Shown here: piece by piece, positions 30,723-41,719 of the stretch
Numbering within the stretch: position 1 is the stretch's first letter
Layout: each line of letters starts with the position of its first letter
Assembly: GCF_022458985.1 (NCBI RefSeq)
Contig: NC_061776.1
Coordinates: forward strand, 868,001 to 932,000
DNA length: 64,000 nt
Direction: 5' to 3'
From: Mugil cephalus
Taxonomy: Eukaryota > Chordata > Actinopteri > Mugiliformes > Mugilidae
Translations under genes and position numbers: made by a program
Notes under the pieces: generated by a model
What the model saw: the letters and a program-made list of their open reading frames with translations, nothing else
Database searches by the model: none
Told to the model about the DNA's origin: nothing

Positions 30723-31712
30723 GCAAAGACAAACTGAGACTATGACGTTCACAAATGACTCAGTGTTGTGGAGGTTGGACTAACAGTTACGAGACTTTTA
30801 ACTGTGATCAGAGTAATGCGCCAAAACTACTGAGAAAAATATGATATTTGAGAGGTGTAAAATAGCCTGAGCACTTTTATTGAAGATAATAACTGTTTAT
30901 TTTTATCACATCTCTCCTTGTCTTGTACTCTGTGTCAAAATATGTACACCTTTATGAACATTGTCTGTGCAGCTATTATACTTTTACTAATAATTCAAAA
31001 TCATCAGACAGAACTAATGCTTTAGTATTCACATCCTGTTTTATGTAATTAGATACTTTACTGAATGGATGTAAATGTATTTTCTCCATGAACAAAAGTG
31101 AGAACAGACTATATACTACACTCTGCTCTCAGGAAGCTTCGTAGGCCACTTTGCAGGTAAAGTTTTGCACGAAGAAATAACTGCTTGACTTTATCAATGA
31201 AGGTAACATCACATTCAATGTAAAAACGTTTTCACTTTGTTTTGGACATGCCTCAAACATGTAGCCTAGCAGCCCCAGGCTAACGATACTACCATGTCTG
31301 CCTCCACTGGCTCATCATCGTCGGCCACGGACAAGGTCACCACCGGCCTCTGCTGCTGAGTCTGACCCACTCACTCGTCTCTGGGGTTGTAATAGATTGA
31401 AGTGAATTAAGGCAGTTAGTTGCTGGGTTAGGTTTTGGTTGGCCAACACCTTTTTGAATGTGTTTACTGAGCCGAGCAGCACCTGTCATGTGTCTGTTGC
31501 TGGAAGTGAAGTGTGTTCTGAAGCCATGCTCGGCCTGATTCTTGTCTCTCACACAAAATACTACAAATGGCAACGAGCATTTTAAATGAAACCACTGCAT
31601 GAATGGACTGAAAAAGTCACCGTACATGGTCGTAGTCGAGGAAACGTAGTTATTTCTTCGCGGAGAAACCAGGCACGAGTCGGACTAGCAGTTAGCACCA
31701 GAAAGATCTGCC
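30723..31712. other. Upstream region of the Gypsy element, possible 5' LTR remnant
   Basis: There is no open frame of note. TGGCAACGAGCA (31567-31578) resembles the TGGCGACGAG-type spot just after 5' LTRs of Gypsy elements and lies about 135 bp before the gag-like ATG. A 5' LTR would then end near 31565, but I cannot pair it with a 3' LTR. Confidence 0.35.
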
Positions 31713-32470
31713 ATGGCTATGCAAATCGGTCGTGTGCATGAATACAATGATGCAAAGGACGATTTCGAGTCGTATCTGGAACGTTTGGAGCAGTGGATGC
31801 TGGCGAATGAAACCAAGGATGAAAAGAAGGTGTGCGTGTTTCTCTAGGTGATTGGGGCTGAAGAATCTGGTGTCGCCGACAGTACCGAGTACTATGCAGT
31901 ATCCTGATCTGGTGAGAGTACTGAGCATTACAAGCCAGCACCAATCGTAATCACGGAACGATTTCATTTCCAGAAGCGTAACCAGAAAGAGGATGAAACT
32001 GTCTGAGTATGTGGTTGCTTTGAGGCAGCGAGCAGCTACCTGCGACTTCAGACAGTACCTGGATGATGCGCTGAGAGATCGCTTTGTAAGTGGACTACGC
32101 TCGGATGCCGTGTCAGAAAAGGATCTTACTTTTCCAAAGGCTTGTGAGGCGGCACTAGCAATGGAACTGGTGTCAAAAAAATCAATGGCGTTTTGTGGAC
32201 ACAGTGAGCCTCATCAGGTAAATGCCTATCAAGCCCTAATGCTTTTCTGACAAGGGAAGGAAAGGACAGTTTAGTCGTGAGAACAATAATAAAGCACAAC
32301 ACAAAGGCCAAAAGGGAATAAAAAACTACTTTGGGACACAACAGACATGCTACAGATGTGGGGGAAGACACTCAGCACGTGACTGCAGATTTAAAAATGA
32401 AAAGTGTCATACATGCTCCGAAATTGGACACATAGCCTGTGAATGTAGAAAAAGAAAAGCTACTTCTCAA
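31713..32470 (+). pseudogene. Gypsy gag with two zinc knuckles
   Basis: The ATG at 31713 starts MAMQIGRVHEYNDAKDDFES, followed by YLERLEQWM, typical of vertebrate Gypsy Gag N-termini. A stop near 31844 and a shift precede the better frame from 31993 (MKLSEYVVALRQRAATCDFR). The knuckles CYRCGGRHSARDC and CHTCSEIGHIACEC are complete CCHC boxes near 32350-32450. It would bind element RNA in the particle. It is broken as it stands. Confidence 0.8.
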
Positions 32471-32529
32471 ACTCAGTATATAGAAGCTGAAGGACGAACA
32501 TCCAGAAGACATGAAGAAGCTGAACTTTG

Positions 32530-33572
32530 TGGAGTGTATACAGTAAACTCCACCTCGAGCTGTGGGAAGGGGAACACCGTTGATGTCGCACTGGGTGATA
32601 ACAGCACAACAATGCTTCTGGACACAGGGTCAGCTGTGTGAGTGGTATCTGAGGATTATTACCAGAAACATCTGAACAGTTTCCCTTTAAAACCAGCCCC
32701 CAAACTAAAGCTGAAATCATATTCAGGCCAAAGTATCGCTGTTCGAGGATCCATCATGATACCAGTACAGTACGACACACAGAAAGTCACTCTGCCTCTT
32801 GTTATTGTGAAAGGAAGTAGATCAGCTCTGATTGGTCGGAACTGGCTAAAGAAACTACAGCTGAGCTGGAAACAGATTTTCACTGTACACCGGGTGCAAA
32901 CACAAGCAGAGTGGAACCCAAGAGTCAATGAAGTGTTACAGCGCCACCAGGCAGTGTTCCCTGAGAACCAAGGCTGCATAGAGGGATTTAAAGCCAAAAT
33001 CTGCATAAAACCAGGCACCTCACCGATCCTCTGCAAAGCTCGCCCAGTTCCCTACGCATTAAAGGAAGCGGTGGAAAAGGAGCTGGACAGGTTGGAAAAA
33101 ATGAAGACTGAGAAAAGTGAGTGGGCCTCTCCAATAGTCACTGTGCCAAAAGCAGACAAAACAACTAGGATTTGTGGCGACTACAAGGTCAGTATAAATC
33201 AATGTATTGAAGAGCAGACCATTACCTAACACAGAAGATTAGTTGGCTACCTTAGCAGGAGGAACATCATTCAGTAAGCTTGACCTCTCTCATGCCTACC
33301 AGCAGCTGCTTTTAGGTGAAGAGTCAGAGAACTATTTGACGATCAACACTCACAAGGACCTGTACAAATTTCATCATCTCAGCTATGGTGTTTCCAGCGC
33401 ACCTGCAATTCTTCAGTCTGTTATGGACCAGATTCTACAAGGACTGGACCATGTGACATGTTTCTTGGATGATATTCTCACCACTGCTTCATTGGAGGAG
33501 AAGTGCTTAAAAACACTGGACGAAGTGCTCACACGCCTGGAGAAACATGGTGTCAGAGTAAAAACTGTCTAA
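32530..33572 (+). pseudogene. Gypsy protease and reverse transcriptase
   Basis: The protease active-site motif LLDTGSAV is near 32615, but TGA at 32639-32641 follows it. LIGRNWLKKL near 32830 closes the protease domain. RT begins with the primer-grip-side region KPVPYALK-like PVPYALKEAVEKEL near 33048. It shifts near 33229, then continues FSKLDLSHAYQQLLL (first Asp), YGVSSAPAILQSVMD and CFLDDILTT (catalytic DD near 33470). A second shift follows near 33570. Confidence 0.82.
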
Positions 33573-33594
33573 ATGTCAGTTTTTTCAGAGCAGA

Positions 33595-34737
33595 GTGGAG
33601 TATCTGGGACATCGCATTGACTGGGATGGCCTGCATCCCACGGATGAAAAGGTGGAAGCCATAAACAAAGCGCCCGAGCCAACAAATGTCACAGAGCTGA
33701 AGTCTTTCTTAGGTCTTCTTAATTACAACAGCCGGTTCCTGCAAAACTCCTCCACCATCCTCCACCCTCTACACAACCTGCTGAGAAAAGAGGTTAAGTG
33801 GGTTTGGACTTCTAAGTGTGCTAAGGGATTTGAAGATGCAAAGCAGCTATTAAAGCAGAATAAGGTGTTAGTGCATTACAACACACAGTTGCTACTCCGG
33901 ATTGCATGTGATGTGTCACCTTATGGAGTAGGGGCTGTGATTTCACATGTCATGGAAAACGGAGAGGAACGGGCTGTGGCTTTTGCATCAAGGACTTTAA
34001 CTGAGGCGGAAAGAAAACACGCCCAAATCGAAAAGGAGGCACTCGCCACCATCTTTGGAGTAAGGAAATTCCATAAGTATTTGTATGGGAGGAAATTCAC
34101 ACTCATCACAGATCAAAAACCACTGTTAACTGTCCTGGGACCAAAGTCAGCTGTTCCAACTTTAGCAGCATTAAGGATGCAACGCCGGGCTCTCATCCTC
34201 ATGGCATACAGCTATGATACTGAGTATAGGAGATCAGCTGATCATGCAAACGCATTGTCTCGCCTACCCAGAGCCTTAGTCAACAACACAGGAGAAGAGG
34301 GAGGTATTTTTTACTTCTCACACTTGGAGAAACTGCCAGTGTGTGCAAAAGACATTGAGAGAGCCACTTTAAAAGATCCTATACTGAACAAGGTGTGGAA
34401 CTACACAATGAATGGATGGCCCAGTTATGTGCAGGATGAAGCACTGCAGCCTTACTTCATACACAGGCAGGAGTTGTCAGCGGAACAAGGCTACGTTCTT
34501 TGGGGTCAGCGAGTCATCGTAGCCCCAGGTTATCAACAACAACTACTGGAAGACCTTCATCATGTGCACCCAGGTATCTGCTGCATGAAAGCTCTCACCC
34601 GCAGCTACATGTGGTGGCCTGGCTGTGATGGGGACATTGTAGAGCTGGTGAAGGGTTGCTCTATCTGCCAAACCGTCCAGAAAATGCACCGCTGCACCAC
34701 TGGAGATGGAAAGAGTGTGGCAGAGAATTCACACTGA
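33595..34737 (+). CDS. Gypsy RT thumb, RNase H and integrase zinc domain (open fragment)
   Basis: This is the longest open piece of the element. It starts with VEYLGHRIDWDGLHPTDEKV, the conserved end of Gypsy RT. RNase H follows, with ACDVSPYGVGAV near 33903, FASRTLTEAERKHAQIEKEA (catalytic Glu) and LITDQKPLL near 34106. The integrase zinc region has the His pair in HHVHPGICCMK and the Cys pair in GCSICQTVQK near 34650. The frame then shifts at 34710-34737. It is not an independent gene, since no upstream start outside RT is plausible. Confidence 0.85.
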   Translation: MEYLGHRIDWDGLHPTDEKVEAINKAPEPTNVTELKSFLGLLNYNSRFLQNSSTILHPLHNLLRKEVKWVWTSKCAKGFEDAKQLLKQNKVLVHYNTQLLLRIACDVSPYGVGAVISHVMENGEERAVAFASRTLTEAERKHAQIEKEALATIFGVRKFHKYLYGRKFTLITDQKPLLTVLGPKSAVPTLAALRMQRRALILMAYSYDTEYRRSADHANALSRLPRALVNNTGEEGGIFYFSHLEKLPVCAKDIERATLKDPILNKVWNYTMNGWPSYVQDEALQPYFIHRQELSAEQGYVLWGQRVIVAPGYQQQLLEDLHHVHPGICCMKALTRSYMWWPGCDGDIVELVKGCSICQTVQKMHRCTTGDGKSVAENSH

Positions 34738-35211
34738 TTTTGCTGAGAATTTCCTGGTGGTCATCGATAGCCATTCAAAGTGGTTAGAAGTTTTTCCCAT
34801 GTCTTCCATCACCTCTCAGGCTGTGAAGCCTGTTCTCTGCGTATGGACTGCATATAGCTGGATTCGGGTAATGGTCTGCAGCTGGTGTCAAGAGAATTTA
34901 CACAGTTCCTGGAGAGAAACGGTGTCAAACACACTGCTGTGCCTGCGTACCATCCTGCGTCAAATGGGGCTGCAGAGAGATCAGTGCAAGTTCTGAAACA
35001 AGTGCTGATGAAGGACGTGTTGGAGGTGAAGGGAAAGGCTCCTTTGCCACTCAGTCCCAGACTTGCAAATTTCCTGCTCATGTACCACAGTACACCCCAT
35101 ACCATGACTGGACGGACACCGGCTGAGTTATTTCTGAAACGCCATATCCGAACCCATTTCAGTTTACTCAAGCCAGAGCTCGCCGGACGGATTGAAGAGA
35201 AAGAAGCCTAA
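34706..35211 (+). pseudogene. Gypsy integrase catalytic core
   Basis: FAENFLVVIDSHSKWLEVFP (Asp in the IDSHSKW block) is followed by a gap or shift. FTQFLERNGVKHTAVPAYHP from about 34893 and SNGAAERSVQVLK (catalytic Glu near 34975) close the core. The second Asp region near 34860 is disrupted. The tail TMTGRTPAELFLKRHIRTHF is typical of Gypsy integrase. It ends at TAA 35209-35211. Confidence 0.82.
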
Positions 35212-35300
35212 CAGAAACTTCATCATGACCGTGGTGGCTCCTCTCTTCGGGTTCTTTCAGGAAGGAGATGCTGTGCATATCCGTGTCCATGGTTTGTAAA

Positions 35301-36150
35301 ATAAAAATTACACCTAAAATGACCTGAACCATAATTCTCATAACACAGCGACTGTTTGTTGACTTTTGTTTGATTTGCAGCTTTTTTCTGCCTCTTGTCA
35401 TCAAGGATTATAAAGGATGTGCTATAAATCAAAGTCTCGACAGGTGTTAGAGCAAAGACAAGATGTTGATGAACTATTCGCCTGTGGATGAAACCATTAA
35501 ATCATTAATGTGTTCATCTATAAGGGTGGGTCTGATGTAAATACCACCAGGTCAGTGGTAATTTCTAAAAAAGTTGTATCAAAAATATATTTTTATCATC
35601 CATCATCATGTGCAAAGAAAATTTGTCTCTGACGCAGTGGAGTGAGATGGAAAGTAGCAGAGCCACAACAACCGAAAGCAAATTAGAGTAAAAGTAAGGG
35701 TTTGTTTGTCCTGAGTGAATGAACCACATGGAACACAGACGTAGGAGGTAACATCTGAATCACAGGACATCCTCAGGTAAAACTCATCCAATGTGAATAA
35801 GGCTAAAGATGCTCTTATTACTCATTAACTGGCTCAGCAGCAGCCCATCTCCTCCCACCCTGGCTGTGTAGTGATTGACAGCACTGTCAGGACTCTCTGA
35901 GCCTGTCAGCCCATGACTAATTAACATAGACAAACAATAGACCAATAACATGTGTCAACACACTGCTACCCCTCTATAGCCAGTGATGAGTGGCTGCCTG
36001 GCCGGCCCAACTGGAGGGAATTTAGAAAATAAAGAAACTTTCACCACAGCACATAGGCTGTATGAAAGGCTATGTCAAAATAATAACTAGAAAAAAAGTA
36101 ATGGACTGAACCAGCCCACATTGGGTCAAAGGTCCACCAGTCCCACCCTG
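35301..36150. other. Intergenic; end of it matches the sequence before psi1
   Basis: Up to about 35930 nothing is recognised. From about 35935 the sequence (CCAATAACATGTGTCAACAC and on) repeats 18718-18940, the leader-side flank of psi1. This shows the psi-A-C cassette was duplicated with its 5' flank. Confidence 0.5.
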
Positions 36151-36159
36151 AAGGAGAGA

Positions 36160-36349
36160 CAGACAGATTCAGGGAGGAGCTGAGGACATTAAAGAGTCCA
36201 GTTTAGAAGGCAGCACTGTTACTCTGTCCTACAAATACTCCAGACCTGCTGAGAGCTCTGATTACTCCTTCTGGTATCAACAACATTTGTTGTGGAGATC
36301 TCCTCTGCTGCAGTGACAGACTCTGATCTGTATGACTGGGATCTGAGGC
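36160..36349 (+). pseudogene. TCR V pseudogene, V-D-like (psi2)
   Basis: It carries the same deletion and the same lost Cys positions as psi1 (TLSYKYS, then SDLYDWDLR), so the lesions predate the duplication. The heptamer CACAGTG is at 36350-36356 and the weak nonamer ACAAAAACA about 20 bp later. Confidence 0.75.
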
Positions 36350-36426
36350 CACAGTGACAGGAAACCCAGAGTGGGAACAAAAACACCAGCTGACACACTG
36401 ACAAGCTGCTGGAAGCCTTTTTGTCT

Positions 36427-36441
36427 CCACTAGAGGGCGAC
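36427..36441 (+). promoter_or_regulatory. CTCF-like core motif 5' of V-A3
   Basis: The 15-mer is the same as before V-A1, 143 bp before the V-A3 ATG and on the same strand. Confidence 0.5.
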
Positions 36442-36584
36442 ATTATCAAGTAGGCGGTGCACTACTTGTGCACTGGGTTCAACCATTGTGTCAATAATAA
36501 CTGCTGCTGTGAAGAGAACAATTGTCAGACTGAATGTTGACCATCAGCTAGTTTCTCCTGTTGATTTAAAACTTTGTTGTACAG

Positions 36585-37056
36585 ATGGAACATTGGCTGT
36601 GGATTATTCTTGCTGCTCTTTTCTCTGGTAAGATAGAAAGCTCAACATGTTTCCTCTTCACACACTTGAACACATTTAAAGCTGCTGATTGTTGTCCTTG
36701 AATCAATCATCTTTATTGATTCATCTCTTCCTCTGCATGTTCTGTTCTTCCCCAGAGTGTAAAGGAGAAGACAAAGTGATGCAGACACCAGGAGATGTCA
36801 TTGCTACTGAAGGAGACACTCTCACACTCAACTGCACTTTTGAAACAACTGATGTGAACTACTATTTGTTCTGGTACAAACAAGAAGTTGATAGTTTTCC
36901 AAAGTACATTTTGCAACGTCAAAAATTTGGAAAACAAAATGCTCCAGATTTCCCTAAAGATAGATTTGATGCTAAAATCAACCAGACTTTGGTTCCTCTG
37001 AAGATCCAGAAGCTTCATGTGTCTGACTCTGCTGTGTACTACTGTGCTCTGATGCC
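36585..37056 (+). CDS. T-cell receptor alpha/delta V segment, family V-A (A3)
   Basis: The leader exon is 36585-36627 ([14 protein letters not shown]) and the V exon 36756-37056. Cys, Trp and Cys are present (LNCTF, LFWYKQ, VYYCAL). CDR1 (ETTDVNYY) and CDR2 (QRQKFGKQN, one codon shorter than A1) are distinct. The segment ends CALMP where A1 ends CALRP. Its 3' flank is the V-B type and V-C4 follows, the same hybrid arrangement as A2. Confidence 0.9.
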
Positions 37057-37094
37057 CACAGTGACAGGAAACACCAAAACTCTGAACAAAAACC
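37057..37094 (+). promoter_or_regulatory. 23-type RSS of V-A3
   Basis: CACAGTG (37057-37063), a 22-bp spacer and ACAAAAACC (37086-37094). A CTCF-like variant motif follows at 37129-37143. Confidence 0.9.
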
Positions 37095-37400
37095 TTTGGA
37101 GCAAAGACAACACAATACTCCACAACATCCACTAGAGGGAGCCACACTCTGTTCAAGCACTGACTTCTGACTCATTGGACTGAGGAAAAAGACAACAGAG
37201 AAATGAAGCAGTTGACATCTGAGACAGAGCTGCTGTTGAAGCAGAGAAGAATTTGATTGGTTGAGTTGAAGTCAAGCTGTAACTGGCCCCGCCCTCTCAC
37301 CATCATCAGCTCATCCAATGACATTATTTCTTCCTCATTCTACTCTGGTGGAAGAACATTGTTGATGTGCTGTCTGTCTGGCTTTAATAACTCCAAAGAC

Positions 37401-38013
37401 ATGTTGATTTACCTCTTTTTGCTTCTATCTCACATTATAGGTGAGTTGAAGAACAGGGATTCAAGTTTTGTTGAAGCCTCTGCATTAACCAGATATACAG
37501 ACTGCACTTCACAACTCTTCTTGTTTCTTTGCTCTGATACAATGAAAATCATCTTTTCATCATCTTCTACATTGAACTGACAGAGTTGTACAGTTGATTT
37601 TGTTGTGAATGTCCACAGAGTAACACTGTACAGGAGACATTTTCCACTGTCTTCTCCTCTCAGCCTCATGGACAATGTTAGTCTAATGGCTTCATGTTCT
37701 CTACTTTTTCCAGGACTAACAGCTGGAGACACAATCTATCCTGTAGAAGATGAAGTCAGTGGAACAGAAGGACAATCTGTCTCACTTGCATGTCACTATC
37801 TGACAAGTTACGATAATATCTTCCTTTTCTGGAACAGACATCAATCTGACCTTCACGCTCCTCAGTTCGTAATTCGAAAAGGAGCCAAAGGATACACATC
37901 CGAATATAAACATGATAATCGCTACAAATCCCAAACATCATCTTCGTCAACTGAACTGACCATAACAGACCTAACCCTGGCAGACACAGCTCTGTACTAC
38001 TGTGCTCTAGAAA
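37401..38013 (+). CDS. T-cell receptor alpha/delta V segment, family V-C (C4), divergent
   Basis: The leader exon is 37401-37440 (MLIYLFLLLSHII) and the V exon 37714-38013. It is the most divergent open V-C. CDR1 is TSYDNIF, Trp is in LFWNRHQSDLHAPQF, where Tyr of WYR is Asn, and CDR2 is KGAKGYTSEYKH. The Cys codons (LACHY, LYYCAL) are kept, and leader, intron and promoter match the other V-C genes. Its recombination signal is damaged, so it may be unable to rearrange although the exon is open. Confidence 0.85.
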
Positions 38014-38052
38014 CACAGTGATACAAAGTGTAGAAGAGGCTGTACAACACAG
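38014..38052 (+). promoter_or_regulatory. RSS of V-C4 with broken nonamer
   Basis: The heptamer CACAGTG (38014-38020) and the 23-bp spacer equal the other V-C signals. The nonamer reads ACAACACAG (38044-38052) instead of ACAAAAACC. V-C homology stops after its fourth base, so foreign sequence joined inside the nonamer. Confidence 0.8.
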
Positions 38053-38140
38053 CGATACAAAGTTCAAAGATTAGTTCATGTTGTAGCGTTATTGCTAAGT
38101 CAAGACGTCAGGAGGCAGGAGCATATCAGAGACACACCAG

Positions 38141-39510
38141 ATGTCAGGTCCAGGAGACGTTGGTCTACTTTACTGTCACCATGACAACCTTAACATTTCA
38201 AAGTCACCTATCAGGACTTATCTCTACAGTAATGACCCGCATCAGAACCTCCATCCATGTCACTGTGGTCCACACCAGTATGCTTTCTGGAGCAACCAGT
38301 CCAGAGAGGATGAAATCTCCTCTGCAGTTGACACCGCCCTCACCCACCTGGAGAGCAGGAACGCCTATGTTCGTGTGCTCTTTTTGGATTTCACACCAGC
38401 TTTCAACACAATAATTCCACAGACCTGGTTCATAAACTTCATTCACTTGGACTGAGCTCCTCTCTGTGCCACTGGGTACTGGACTTCTTGTCAAACTGGC
38501 CACAGACTGTAAGGATCAACATCATCTCCTCCTCCGTCACCCTCAGCAGTGGCTCCCCCCAGGGCTGTGTGCTGAGCCCTCTTCTGACTGCTGAGCCAGA
38601 TACCCCGGCTGTCATATTGTGAAGTTCACAGACGACACAGCAGTGGTCGGATGCATCAGCAACAGTGATGAGTCCAGCTACAGACAAGAGGTGGAACACC
38701 TGGAAGGTTGGTGCAGAGAAAACAACCTCTGCATCACCGTGAAGAAGATGAAGGAGATGATTGTGGACTTCTGACAGGACAGTCACCTCCCCCTCCCTCT
38801 CCCCCTGCACTTCAGAGGATCTGTGGTGGAAGTGGTCTCCAGCTAAAAGTACTTGGGTGTTCACCTGAGCAACAACCTGAGCTGGAGAAACAACACTTCA
38901 GCCTGGTCAGGAAGTCACACCAGCACCTTTAGTTCCTTAGACGGCTGAGACTGGGGGGTCAGTCCTCATCTTGTTCTACAGGTGTGTGGTGGAGAGTGTC
39001 CTGTGTGGCTGCAGAGAAGAAGGTTCTACATAGGCTGGTGAAGGCTGCACAAAGGACTGTTGGAGTCAGCCTCTCCACAACAACAGACATTTCCACCTCC
39101 AGATGCAGGAAGAGGACAACCTGCATCAGGAAAGACCCCACCCACCCAGCACATGGACTTTTTGTCCCCCTCCCCTCAGGCAAGATTGTTTGCAACAACC
39201 CAATTTTTCTGCACATTTCTTTCCCTGTACAAACTTTTCATGAGGCTCTGCTACTTTTATTCATGTTGCTGGGCGCTGCTTTAGTTTTATGTACATTTTT
39301 TCTACCTTGTCGATTTTATTTATCTTGTTTAGACACTGCTACGAGTGTCATATACTGTTTACCTGTGTCTGTACTATAGTTACTTAGTATCTATGTATTA
39401 TAATTACTATGGGTAACAATCTGAGACCTGAGTTCATAATTTTGTTCCATCTCATGTTTCTGTATCGTTGCGAATGATAAATAAAAATAATTGAATCTTT
39501 GAATAAAGTC
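38141..39510 (+). mobile_element. L2-type LINE, 5'-truncated, decayed
   Basis: The frame starts in RT with HQYAFWSNQSREDEISSAV and THLESRNAYVRVLFLDFTPA (palm Asp block). It continues through several shifts with GSPQGCVLSP near 38550, a decayed ADDTAVVG near 38628 and the C-terminal EDPTHPAHGLFVPLPSG-like block near 39130. The tail GATAAATAAAAATAATTGAA ends near 39500. This insertion or a linked rearrangement replaced the V-C4 3' flank. Confidence 0.78.
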
Positions 39511-39807
39511 AGAGTAAATAATGTTTCCACTATATAAATGTCAGTAACAATGATTATTGACTATAGAGTTAAATCTGGTACCTCAGTTATACTGTGTACT
39601 TGTATATATCAATAACAGTGAACATTCACTTGTAGATTCCACCTGTATATCTTCTGTTTCTATATTCCTTTTGTCCTGTATGTCAAAATATATTTTAGTG
39701 GAAGTAGTTAGAGTAGTAAAAGTACAGTGACAGTAGATCCATTAGTTGTAAATGTAGTTACAATAAAATATTCAGATGTTGTGGAAGTGACAATAAACAT
39801 GACTTAG
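39511..39807. other. AT-rich intergenic spacer
   Basis: The stretch is AT-rich and has no gene. It ends abruptly at the start of the psi3 3' remnant. Confidence 0.4.
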
Positions 39808-39890
39808 CTCTGATCTGTACGACTGGGATCTGAGGCCACAGTGACAGGAAACACAGAGTGGGAACAAAAACACCAGCTGACACACTGACA
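39808..39890 (+). pseudogene. 3' remnant of a V-D-like pseudogene (psi3)
   Basis: Only the SDLYDWDLR end, the heptamer CACAGTG (39838-39844) and the spacer to AAAAACACC remain. They are identical to psi1. The 5' part was lost at the junction near 39807. Confidence 0.7.
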
Positions 39891-39912
39891 AGCTGCTGGA
39901 GCCTTTTTATCT

Positions 39913-39927
39913 CCACTAGAGGGCGAC
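39913..39927 (+). promoter_or_regulatory. CTCF-like core motif 5' of V-A4
   Basis: The 15-mer is the same as at the other V-A genes, 143 bp before the V-A4 leader ATG. It is the last one before sequence quality drops. Confidence 0.5.
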
Positions 39928-40069
39928 ATTATCAAGGAGGCGGTGCACTACTTGTGCACTGGGTTCAACCATTGTGTCAATAATAACTGCTGCTGTGAAG
40001 AGAACAAGTGTCAGACTGAATGTTGAACATCAGCTAGTTTCTCCTGTTGATTTAAACCTTGTTGTACAG

Positions 40070-40522
40070 ATGGAACATTGGCTGTGGATTATTCTTGCTG
40101 CTCTTTTCTCTGGTAAGATAGAAAGCTCAACATGTTTCCTCTTCACACACTTAAACCCAATTTAAAGCTGCTGATTGTTGCCTTAAAATCAATCATTTTT
40201 TATTGATTCATCTCTTCCTCGCATGTTTGTTCTTCCCAGGGTAAAGGAAAGACAAAGTGATGCAGACACCAGGGGGATTCTTTGCACTAAAGGAGACACC
40301 CAAAAACTCAACTGCACTTTGAAACCGTGACACAAACCCCATTTGTTCTGGTACAAACAAGAAGTTAATGTTTTCCAAAGTATTTTTTTGCACCGTGTAA
40401 CTATGCGGGAATGACAAGCCCCAGATTTCCCTAAAGACAGATTTGATGCTGAGCTCAAAACAAATCATTCCCTGAAGATCCAGAACTTCTGTGTCTGACT
40501 CGTGGTACTACTGTCTCTGAGG
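40070..40522 (+). pseudogene. T-cell receptor V segment, family V-A (A4), error-rich
   Basis: The leader exon 40070-40112 is perfect, but from about 40151, inside the intron, the sequence is full of single-base losses. The V exon (about 40240-40522) still shows NCTL, LFWYKQ and YYC-like pieces in changing frames. The heptamer is kept (40523-40529) and so is the nonamer ACAAAAACC (40554-40562). Because damage starts at one point inside the gene, I suspect sequence error rather than a true pseudogene. Confidence 0.75.
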
Positions 40523-40850
40523 CACAGTGACGGGAAACCCCAAAAACCCCTGAACAAAAACCTTTGGGCAAGCAACACAATACTCCAAAAAACCCCCACA
40601 AGGGGACACCTCTGTTAAACCACTGATTTCTGACTCAGGACTGAGGACAAAGAAAACAGAAAAATTTAACAGTTGACTCTGAGACAGAGCTGCTGTTGAA
40701 GCAGGAAAAATTTTGATTGGTTTTGAGTTGAAGTCAACTGTAACGGGCCCCCCGCCCACTAAACATTCAGCTCATCCAATGAATTATTTCTTCCTCATTT
40801 CTCGGTGGAAGAACTTTGTTGAGTGCGTCTTCGGCTTTAATAACTAAAAG

Positions 40851-41430
40851 ACATTTTTCTTTACCCTTTTTGTTTTCTATCTCACATTATAGGAGTTTGA
40901 AGAACAGGGTTCAGTTTTGTTGAAGCTCGCATTAACCAGATGTACAACGCACTCCAACTCTTCTTGTTTCTTTGCTCCGATAAATGAAAAATAAATTTTT
41001 ATCACTTCTACATTTGAACTAAAAAGGTTGAAAGTGATTTTGTTGTAAATTTTCCCAAAAGGAAACCTGTACAGGAGACATTTTCCACTGTCTTCTCCTC
41101 AAAGCCTCAAAACAATGTTAGTTAATGGCTTCATGTTCTCTATTTTTCCAGGACTAACAGCTGAGACACAATCTCTCCTGATGAAGATGAAGTCAGGGGA
41201 ACAAAGGCAATCTGTCACACTCTCATGCATCTTTCAACGATCAAGTGGTGCTGATTTATGGTCAACATCATTCGACCTTCGGGCCCTCAGTTTATCTCGG
41301 GAGACAGGAAAAGGGGCTCAGCTGAACACATTCCTGATAATCGCTAAAAACCCCAAACATCGCCTACACAATGAATGACCAAAAACGACCAAACCCGGCA
41401 GCACACCCCTTTCTACACCCCTTTAGAAAA
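40851..41430 (+). pseudogene. TCR V segment, family V-C (C5), error-rich
   Basis: The leader remnant is near 40851-40892, with the ATG altered and donor GT lost. The V exon is about 41152-41430, from GGACTAACAGCTGAGACAC. The acceptor TTCCAG is kept, but frames break throughout and the heptamer is lost. The promoter block and 3' flank of the V-C type surround it. Confidence 0.7.
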
Positions 41431-41719
41431 CAGGATACAAATTAGAAGAGGCTGAAAAAAACCCTAAACCAGATAGTGACACTCTTCAAAGAGGGGGGAA
41501 GGGGTTTATTCAAACCACAGCTTCATATAAAATGGTTCTGCTAATTCCGTTTTATCAAGTCACTGGGGTTACAGCTGAAATGAAAACTGTGGGAGGTTTC
41601 ACATGAGCCAAATCCCCTCAATGAAAAACCCAACTGAAGGTTCACACACAAAACACCAGGGACACAACAGAATCATTCTACATCTAAAATAAGTACAAGG
41701 AAGCTATTTTTTCTGCATT

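Larger units (their letters stand above)
31713..35300 (+). mobile_element. Ty3/Gypsy LTR retrotransposon, decayed, LTRs not found
   Basis: Domains appear in Ty3/Gypsy order: gag, two CCHC knuckles, protease, RT, RNase H, integrase zinc finger and integrase core. Stops and shifts occur in gag (near 31844), protease (near 32640), RT (near 33229 and 33570) and integrase (near 34720-34740). Homology ends near 35280. It is unrelated to the BEL copies: the RT box is FLDD and RNase H directly follows RT. Confidence 0.9.
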
